Source of the DNA: an uncultured Oscillospiraceae bacterium
Lineage (GTDB): Bacteria; Bacillota; Clostridia; Oscillospirales; Oscillospiraceae
DNA length: 12,032 bases
Assembly (NCBI GenBank): GCA_910588625.1
Contig: CAJUQN010000082.1
Span: forward strand, 1 to 12,032
Direction: 5' to 3'
Shown: piece after piece, positions 7,169 through 12,032 of the stretch
How positions within the stretch are numbered: position 1 is the stretch's first letter
Layout of the letters: every line of letters begins with the position of its first letter
Position numbers and translations under genes: made by a program
Notes under the pieces: model-generated
The model's input: only the letters and a program-made list of their open reading frames with translations
The model's database searches: none
Told to the model about the DNA's origin: nothing

Positions 7169-7920
7169 GAAGCATCATCACCGCAGATCACCTGTGTCTC
7201 TGGTACAGCGGCACGCAGGCGCTGAACAATATCAATATCGCAATCCCGGAAAAGAACATCACCGCCTTTATTGGCCCTTCCGGGTGTGGGAAATCTACCT
7301 TCCTGAAAACGCTGAACCGGATGAACGATCTGGTTCCCGGCGTGAAGATCACCGGCGAGGTGCGCTATGGGGAGCAGGACGTGTACGCCACCGGTCTGGA
7401 TGTGAACCTGCTGCGCAAAGAGATCGGCATGGTGTTCCAGAAGCCCAATCCCTTCCCCATGAGCATCTATGACAACATCGCCTACGGCCCCCGGACCCAT
7501 GGCGTCCGCAACAAGGCCAAGCTGGACGATATTGTGGAGCGTTCCCTCCGGGGCGCGGCGATTTGGGACGAGGTGAAAGACCGGCTGAAAAAGAACGCCC
7601 TGGGCCTCTCCGGGGGCCAGCAGCAGAGGCTGTGCATTGCCCGCGCCCTGGCTGTGGAGCCGAAGGTGCTGCTGATGGACGAACCCACCAGTGCCCTGGA
7701 CCCCATCTCCACCTCCAAAATCGAGGAATTGGCCATGGGACTGAAGGAACAGTATACCATCATCATCGTGACCCACAATATGCAGCAGGCCGCCCGCATT
7801 TCGGACTATACCGCTTTCTTCCTGCTGGGGGAGCTGATCGAATACGGTGAGACAGAAAAGCTGTTCTCCCGACCGGAATGCCAAAAAACGGAGGACTACA
7901 TTACGGGGAGGTTTGGATAA
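7165..7920 (+). CDS. pstB: Phosphate ABC transporter ATP-binding protein PstB
   Basis: PstB is the cytoplasmic ATPase that powers phosphate import through PstCA. All nucleotide-binding motifs are intact in its 251 residues: Walker A GPSGCGKST (37-45), Q-loop with the PstB-typical FQKPNPFPMS (91-100), signature LSGGQQQR (148-155), Walker B VLLMDEP (168-174), D-loop SALD (176-179) and switch His204 in VTHN. The early NRMND (51-55) segment is also typical of PstB. ATG 7165 follows AAAGGAG and overlaps the pstA stop. The gene ends TAATG, sharing one base with the phoU start. The length matches the family norm of about 250 residues. Confidence 0.97.
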   Translation: MRSIITADHLCLWYSGTQALNNINIAIPEKNITAFIGPSGCGKSTFLKTLNRMNDLVPGVKITGEVRYGEQDVYATGLDVNLLRKEIGMVFQKPNPFPMSIYDNIAYGPRTHGVRNKAKLDDIVERSLRGAAIWDEVKDRLKKNALGLSGGQQQRLCIARALAVEPKVLLMDEPTSALDPISTSKIEELAMGLKEQYTIIIVTHNMQQAARISDYTAFFLLGELIEYGETEKLFSRPECQKTEDYITGRFG

Positions 7921-8567
7921 TGCGGAGCAGATTTGACGAGCAGCTTGCCCTGATGAAAAATGAACTGATTCAAATGGGCGCGCTGTGCGAGGAGGCGATC
8001 TCCCTGGCGGCAAAGGCTCTGACCGAGGGAGACAAGACCCTGGCGGAGAAGGTCGGGCCGCTGGACGGGGAGATCGACCAGATGGAGCGGGACATCGAGA
8101 GCCTGTGCTTGAAGCTGCTTCTCCAGCAGCAGCCGGTGGCCCGTGACCTGCGGCAAATCTCCGCCGCGCTGAAGATCATCACGGATATGGAGCGCATCGG
8201 AGACCAGGCGTCCGATATCGCGGAGATCATCCTGGCCATGCTGTCAGAGGGCTACGTCCCGGAGGATGTGGGCCATATCCGTGAAATGGCGCAGGAGACG
8301 ATCAAAATGGTCACGGAGAGCGTGGATTCCTACGTCCGGCAGGATAGTAACCTGGCCAGAACGGTGATCGCACACGATGATACCATTGACCGCTATTTTA
8401 CACAGGTCAGAGCTGTGTTGATTCAAAAGATTGCGGAAGCTCCTACGGTCGGAGAACGCGCCCTTGATCTGCTGATGATTGATAAATACCTGGAGCGAAT
8501 TGGCGATCATGCTGTTAATATCGCAGAGTGGGTTATCTTCTCTATCACTGGGGATAAGAACGGATAG
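7920..8567 (+). CDS. phoU: Phosphate signalling regulator PhoU
   Basis: PhoU is a cytoplasmic helical protein that links Pst transport state to the PhoR kinase and holds the Pho response down when phosphate is plentiful. I chose ATG 7920 (215 residues), which overlaps the pstB stop as TAATG and has GGGGAGG at 7905-7911. The frame stays open upstream, but that stretch lies inside pstB. Two tandem three-helix PhoU repeats each carry the metal-cluster motif, ERIGDQASDIAE (91-102) and ERIGDHAVNIAE (192-203). Length and placement at the end of pstSCAB are standard. A related domain is fused to the Na/Pi transporter at 2615-4381, so the cluster encodes PhoU-like folds twice. Confidence 0.95.
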   Translation: MRSRFDEQLALMKNELIQMGALCEEAISLAAKALTEGDKTLAEKVGPLDGEIDQMERDIESLCLKLLLQQQPVARDLRQISAALKIITDMERIGDQASDIAEIILAMLSEGYVPEDVGHIREMAQETIKMVTESVDSYVRQDSNLARTVIAHDDTIDRYFTQVRAVLIQKIAEAPTVGERALDLLMIDKYLERIGDHAVNIAEWVIFSITGDKNG

Positions 8568-8572
8568 GCGCA

Positions 8573-8601
8573 TTGATAGTAAGAAGTGTCTGTGGTATGA
8601 T
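8573..8601 (+). promoter_or_regulatory. Sigma-A-like promoter for phoB
   Basis: TTGATA (8573-8578) and TATGAT (8596-8601) are separated by exactly 17 bases, with TG one base before the -10 (TGGTATGAT), an extended -10. It lies between the phoU stop and the phoB ribosome site (AAAGGGGGA, 8614-8622). No TTTACA array overlaps it, so it looks like a basal promoter for the regulator genes. Nothing terminator-like separates phoU from phoB, so read-through from the pst operon could add to it. Confidence 0.65.
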
Positions 8602-8628
8602 AATCTCGCTCAGAAAGGGGGAAAGAAC

Positions 8629-9303
8629 ATGATTTTTTGCGTAGAAGATGATGAAAGCATTCAGAGCCTTGAACTCTATGCATTGCGAAGCGCAGGTTTT
8701 GAGGTCAGAGGCTTTATGGATGGCGATTCTTTCCTGGAGGCATTACACGCGGAAATTCCCCAGCTTGTGATTCTGGATGTCATGCTGCCCGGAAAAAGCG
8801 GAGTTGAATTGCTGAAGCTGATGAAGGAATCCAGTGCGACCCGTGAGATCGCGGTCATCATGGCAACAGCCAAAGGGGCGGAGTATGATAAGATCCAGAG
8901 TCTGGATCTGGGCGCGGATGATTATCTGGTCAAGCCCTTCGGCATGATGGAGATGGTATCACGGGTCAAGGCGGTACTGCGCCGGTGCCATCCCAGGCAG
9001 AACCCGGAGGTTCTGGCGGTAAATGATCTGGTGATGGATCTGGCGGAGCATACCGTCATGGCAGGCGGTGAGCGGATCTCCCTCACCTATAAGGAATTTG
9101 AATTGCTGCGCCTGTTCCTGTCCTCCCCCGGTGTTGCGTTCACCAGAGAAAAACTCCTGACCAGCATCTGGGATTCGGACTATTCCGGTGAAACCAGGAC
9201 CGTGGATATGCACATCCGGACCTTGCGTCAGAAGCTGGGAAGTTATGGAGCGATAATCGAAACGATCCGTAATGTGGGCTACCGGCTGGAGGTAAAGCCG
9301 TGA
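8629..9303 (+). CDS. phoB: OmpR/PhoB-family response regulator, probable Pho regulator
   Basis: This 224-residue DNA-binding response regulator is the likely activator at the TTTACA boxes in this window; the Bacillus counterpart is named PhoP. The receiver domain (1-120) has acidic pocket residues Asp7/Asp8, phospho-acceptor Asp50 in LVILDVMLPG, switch Thr80 and Lys102 in VKPF. The winged-helix domain (about 128-222) ends with the typical TVDMHIRTLRQKLG and IRNVGYRL. ATG 8629 is chosen because AAAGGGGGA lies six bases upstream. Longer in-frame extensions would run back through the promoter into phoU. The stop overlaps the next gene's GTG (GTGA). The partner kinase is probably phoR, one gene downstream. 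The Pho assignment rests on context rather than on a residue unique to the family. Confidence 0.9.
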   Translation: MIFCVEDDESIQSLELYALRSAGFEVRGFMDGDSFLEALHAEIPQLVILDVMLPGKSGVELLKLMKESSATREIAVIMATAKGAEYDKIQSLDLGADDYLVKPFGMMEMVSRVKAVLRRCHPRQNPEVLAVNDLVMDLAEHTVMAGGERISLTYKEFELLRLFLSSPGVAFTREKLLTSIWDSDYSGETRTVDMHIRTLRQKLGSYGAIIETIRNVGYRLEVKP

Positions 9304-10112
9304 CAGGAAAGCGCATTTTGACGATACAGGATCTGTCTTGTGTGGGGCAATGTTCTTTGACCGTGGCGCTGCCGGTACTCTCTGCTTATGGCATCGAAAC
9401 GTGTGTTCTGCCAACAGGAATCCTTTCCAATCATACCGCTTTCCCCGAATGGACCTGTTTCGATTTCACACCTGAAATGTGGAACATTATGGAGGCATGG
9501 CGCAAAAACGATTTCAGGTTTGATGCTTTCCTGCTGGGGTATCTTGGCTCCGCCGCCGCAATCGATGCTGCGAAGGTCTGTTTCCGGGATTTTGCCAAGG
9601 GAGGGGCCGATATCCTGATTGATCCCGCGTTTGGTGATTATGGGAGGCTTTATCCGGCATTTGACCACAAATATGTTGCCGCAATGGCGGATCTCATCCA
9701 GTCGGCGCACGTCATACTCCCAAATTTTACGGAGGTTTGCTTCCTGACCGGGATGGAATATCGGGACAACGCGCCGATTGAATACTTGAAATCGTGTATT
9801 GCCATGCTTGCAGATCTGACGCCCGCTGTCATTGTAATGACAGGCGCTGAACAGAGCGGCAGAATCGGCGAATTGATCTATTCTGGAGGGAAATTCACAG
9901 AGGTGTGGGCCAAATTACTGCCAGGGCGCTTTCATGGTACCGGAGATTTGTTTGCCGCAGCCTTTACGGCAGTGTATTTGCAGAGCGGGAGTTTGCCGGA
10001 AGCCTGTAAAGCGGCGAATGATCTTGTCATAGAGAGCATTAAGGCGACTGAGGCGGACACGCATTGCTATGGCGTCAATTTTGAATACGCATTAGCAAAA
10101 TTTCGGAAGTAG
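9300..10112 (+). CDS. PfkB-family pyridoxamine/pyridoxal kinase
   Basis: This is a ribokinase-fold kinase of the pyridoxamine kinase group (PdxY-like), expected to phosphorylate vitamin B6 forms with ATP to make pyridoxal 5'-phosphate or its precursors. The 270 residues begin with RILTIQDLSCVGQCSL (5-20), followed by TGILSNHTAF (39-48), DPAFGDYGRLY (108-118), LPNFTE (140-145) and the C-terminal HGTGDLFAAAF (212-222), where GTGD forms the anion hole and Asp216 is the catalytic base. The GTG start at 9300 overlaps the phoB stop by four bases and has GGAGG seven bases upstream. Its place between phoB and phoR is odd, since those genes are usually adjacent. Substrate choice among B6 vitamers, or a related alcohol such as hydroxymethylpyrimidine, cannot be read from the sequence. 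Confidence 0.87.
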   Translation: MTGKRILTIQDLSCVGQCSLTVALPVLSAYGIETCVLPTGILSNHTAFPEWTCFDFTPEMWNIMEAWRKNDFRFDAFLLGYLGSAAAIDAAKVCFRDFAKGGADILIDPAFGDYGRLYPAFDHKYVAAMADLIQSAHVILPNFTEVCFLTGMEYRDNAPIEYLKSCIAMLADLTPAVIVMTGAEQSGRIGELIYSGGKFTEVWAKLLPGRFHGTGDLFAAAFTAVYLQSGSLPEACKAANDLVIESIKATEADTHCYGVNFEYALAKFRK

Positions 10113-10157
10113 CGGAGCGGGAATGTACTCGATACGCTGCCAATTGGAGGTAGATCC

Positions 10158-11837
10158 ATGACAAAGAAAATATTTCGCTCCATTCTATGCGCGGCATCGG
10201 CAGTCCTGCTGGCCAGCCTTATCATCGTGATGGGCTGTCTATACGATTATTTCGGCACAGTTCAGGAAAAGCAGTTAAAGGATGAACTGAGGTTAGCCGC
10301 CTACGCGGTGGAGACAGATGGGCAGGACTATCTGAACAAGCTGACCGGGCGGGATTACCGCTACACCTGGACCCCGGACTACCGCCTGACCTGGATTGCG
10401 TCTGATGGTACTGTGCTGTTTGACACGTTGAATCCCGCAGAAAGTATGGAAAACCACGCAGACCGCATAGAGGTTCGGGAGGCGTTTGCAAAGGGGGAGA
10501 GCAGCAGCGTCCGCTATTCCACAACGCTCACGGAACGCACGCTCTATTATGCCAAAGCATTAAATGACGGGACCGTGCTGCGCATTTCCATCAGTCAGAC
10601 AACAGAGTTGGCTCTGGTTTTGGTTATGTTTCAGCCCATTCTGCTGGTGGCGGTTCTTGCGGTCATTCTTTCCGCAATCCTGGCAAACTGGATGGCAAAG
10701 AATATCGTCCGACCGCTCAACTCGCTGGATCTGGATCACCCGCTGGAGAATGATGCCTATGAAGAATTAGCGCCCTTTCTCCGCCGTATCCAGCAGCAGC
10801 ATGGGCAGATCAGTGCCCAGCTGCGGAAACTGCGGGCCATGACGGATGAGTTTGAGCAAATCACCCAAAGCATGAACGAAGGGTTGGTGGTTCTGGACAA
10901 GAAGGGCTCAATTCTGAGCATTAACCCAGCGGCACAAAGACTGTTTGGCGTGGACCACTCTTGTGTCCGAAAGGATTTTCTGACCGTGGATCGCAGCCAT
11001 GAGTTGAGTCAAGCCATCCTGGCTGCCTTGGATCATGGATATAGCGAGGTGCGGGAGGAGAAAAATGGCCGTGACCTGCAATTCGACATCAGCCGAATCG
11101 AATCGGATGGCGCTGTGATTGGTACGGTGCTATTGGCCTTTGATGTGACGGAACAAGCGTCCGCCGAGCGCTGCCGCCGGGAATTTACCGCAAACGTATC
11201 CCATGAGCTGAAAACGCCGCTGCAATCTATCCTGGGCAGTGCGGAACTGCTGAAAAACGGGATGGTCAAGCAAGAGGACATTCCCCATTTTTCCGGCCTG
11301 ATCCATACGGAAGCCGCGCGGCTGGTGACGTTGGTAGAGGATATTATCCATCTTTCGCAGCTTGACGAAGGCGTGGCTTTAACTCAGGAGAACGTGGACC
11401 TTTTGGAGATAGCAGAAAATGTGGCGGATGCCCTCGATGATACTGCGGTACAGAAGCACGTTCATCTCACGGTTTCAGGTGAGAATACCTGCATCAATGG
11501 TGTGCGTACCTTTTTATATGAAATGCTCTATAACCTCTGCGATAATGCCATTAAGTACAATGTTGAGGGTGGAAATGTAGAGATTGCTGTCTCTAACGAT
11601 GTAAAAGGTGTATCAGTTACAGTAAAGGATACCGGAATCGGTATACCGCCAGAGTATCAGTCCAGAGTGTTTGAACGGTTTTTCCGGGTGGACAAGAGCA
11701 GGTCAAAAGCGTCTGGCGGAACCGGGCTGGGACTTTCGATTGTCAAACATATTGCACAATACCACAACGCAACGATCAACCTATGCAGCCAGGTTGGAGA
11801 AGGAACTACGATTACTATTGTATTTCCCCTGATATAA
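10158..11837 (+). CDS. phoR: PhoR-type sensor histidine kinase
   Basis: This 559-residue membrane kinase is the likely partner of the upstream PhoB-type regulator. It has a membrane segment (about 7-29), an extracytoplasmic region of about 120 residues (30-150, with ASDGTVLFD near 81-89 resembling a PAS/Cache sheet), and a second membrane segment (152-176). A short linker follows, then a cytoplasmic PAS domain (about 232-332, MNEGLVVLDKKGSILSINPAA), the HisKA helix with phospho-acceptor His349 in NVSHELKTPL, and an HATPase_c domain. The latter has N-box Asn459/Asn463, G1 DTGIGIP (491-497), F-box FERFFRVD (505-512) and G2 GGTGLGLSI (520-528). ATG 10158 has GGAGGT six bases upstream. A 45-base gap with no terminator separates it from the kinase gene, so phoB-kinase-phoR is probably one transcript. 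All catalytic motifs are intact. Confidence 0.92.
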   Translation: MTKKIFRSILCAASAVLLASLIIVMGCLYDYFGTVQEKQLKDELRLAAYAVETDGQDYLNKLTGRDYRYTWTPDYRLTWIASDGTVLFDTLNPAESMENHADRIEVREAFAKGESSSVRYSTTLTERTLYYAKALNDGTVLRISISQTTELALVLVMFQPILLVAVLAVILSAILANWMAKNIVRPLNSLDLDHPLENDAYEELAPFLRRIQQQHGQISAQLRKLRAMTDEFEQITQSMNEGLVVLDKKGSILSINPAAQRLFGVDHSCVRKDFLTVDRSHELSQAILAALDHGYSEVREEKNGRDLQFDISRIESDGAVIGTVLLAFDVTEQASAERCRREFTANVSHELKTPLQSILGSAELLKNGMVKQEDIPHFSGLIHTEAARLVTLVEDIIHLSQLDEGVALTQENVDLLEIAENVADALDDTAVQKHVHLTVSGENTCINGVRTFLYEMLYNLCDNAIKYNVEGGNVEIAVSNDVKGVSVTVKDTGIGIPPEYQSRVFERFFRVDKSRSKASGGTGLGLSIVKHIAQYHNATINLCSQVGEGTTITIVFPLI

Positions 11838-11854
11838 AAAGCAACCGTTCAAGC

Positions 11855-12032
11855 ATGGCCAGCAGAGGCAAGATTGTTCTTGTCCTGCTGGCTCTTTTAA
11901 TAATCCTCATTACTTTTTTCTTGAGATGCAAGCAACTGTTCAGCGAGAAAGTCCAGCGTATTAAGCAACACCATCTGATTATTACTCCCGAATTAGAACA
12001 TAGGAAATCTGGCTATGTTGAAAGAAAGCGGA
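11855..12032 (+). CDS. Possible small membrane protein, 3'-truncated (doubtful)
   Basis: From ATG 11855 the frame stays open to the window end (59 codons). The translation opens with MASRGK, continues with a strongly hydrophobic stretch (IVLVLLALLIILITFFL, residues 7-23) and then a basic, polar tail (RCKQLF...), the look of a single-pass protein with its N terminus inside. I do not recognise a family. Against it: there is no clear ribosome site upstream, the start lies in a terminator-like hairpin, third codon positions are less GC-rich than in the neighbouring genes, and a T-rich terminator tail read in this frame would itself look hydrophobic. A 25-residue frame on the minus strand (11897-11974) competes for the same bases. 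Confidence 0.22.
   Translation, partial: MASRGKIVLVLLALLIILITFFLRCKQLFSEKVQRIKQHHLIITPELEHRKSGYVERKR
11857..11899 (+). terminator. Probable intrinsic terminator after phoR
   Basis: GCCAGCAG (11858-11865) pairs perfectly with CTGCTGGC (11885-11892), with a second internal pairing CAAGA/TCTTG near the apex, and TCTTTTAATA follows directly. It begins 20 bases after the phoR stop. A caveat is that the same bases can be read as the start of a hydrophobic open frame (11855 onward), so the two readings compete. Confidence 0.6.

Noticed and set aside
7033..8013. 326-codon minus-strand frame across pstA, pstB and phoU
   Set aside because: It is a shadow of three overlapping operon genes with complete motifs. 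It has no ribosome site and no recognisable domain.
8397..8418. TTTACA and a small inverted repeat (ACACAG/CTGTGT) inside phoU
   Set aside because: It is a single TTTACA with no 11-base repeats, inside coding sequence and far from the phoB promoter, so it is probably chance.
8529..8564. Possible terminator at the end of phoU
   Set aside because: The only pairing is short (TTATC/GATAA) with a long loop, no GC stem and no T tract.
8479..8628. Longer N terminus for the response regulator
   Set aside because: The extension overlaps the phoU end and the promoter and has no ribosome site. ATG 8629 has one and gives a normal receiver start.

Overview
The window is a compact phosphate-starvation (Pho) regulon, all of it on the + strand. 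Protein style, the ABC-type Pst genes, a PhoB/PhoP-type regulator beginning MIFCVEDDES, strong AGGAGG ribosome sites and moderately high GC suggest a member of the Bacillota, class Clostridia, probably a gut Oscillospiraceae relative. That placement is inferred from sequence style, not from a marker gene.

Layout, left to right: the 3' part of an alkaline phosphatase (1-1224; signal peptide and N-terminal domain lie outside the window), ending at a long hairpin; a YibE/F-family membrane protein of unknown function (1311-2459), ending at a good intrinsic terminator; a Na+/phosphate cotransporter with a fused C-terminal PhoU-like domain (2615-4381); the high-affinity phosphate ABC transporter pstS-pstC-pstA-pstB followed by phoU (4555-8567), in which every gene after pstC overlaps or nearly abuts the one before; and a second unit with its own sigma-A-like promoter, phoB (8629-9303), a PfkB-type pyridoxamine kinase (9300-10112) and phoR (10158-11837). 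A terminator-like hairpin follows phoR. The last ~180 bases are weakly defined and hold an open frame that would encode a small single-pass membrane protein running off the window.

How it fits together: PhoR is a membrane histidine kinase with an external sensor region and a cytoplasmic PAS domain. It should phosphorylate PhoB at Asp50. TTTACA repeats, the classical Pho-box unit of Gram-positive bacteria, lie in the same geometry (starts at 0, +11, +34, then a -10-like hexamer 9 bases downstream) before the Na/Pi transporter and before pstS, so both importers are probably switched on together. PstSCAB with PhoU would act as importer and phosphate-status sensor, the Na/Pi protein as a second route, and the secreted phosphatase would release phosphate from organic esters.

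The less expected parts are the kinase gene wedged between phoB and phoR, the YibE/F gene inside the Pho cluster, a perfect 11-bp GC-rich hairpin between pstS and pstC, and the ambiguous right edge. I saw no IS element, CRISPR array, tRNA or rRNA. The gene-free gaps are all under 200 bases.
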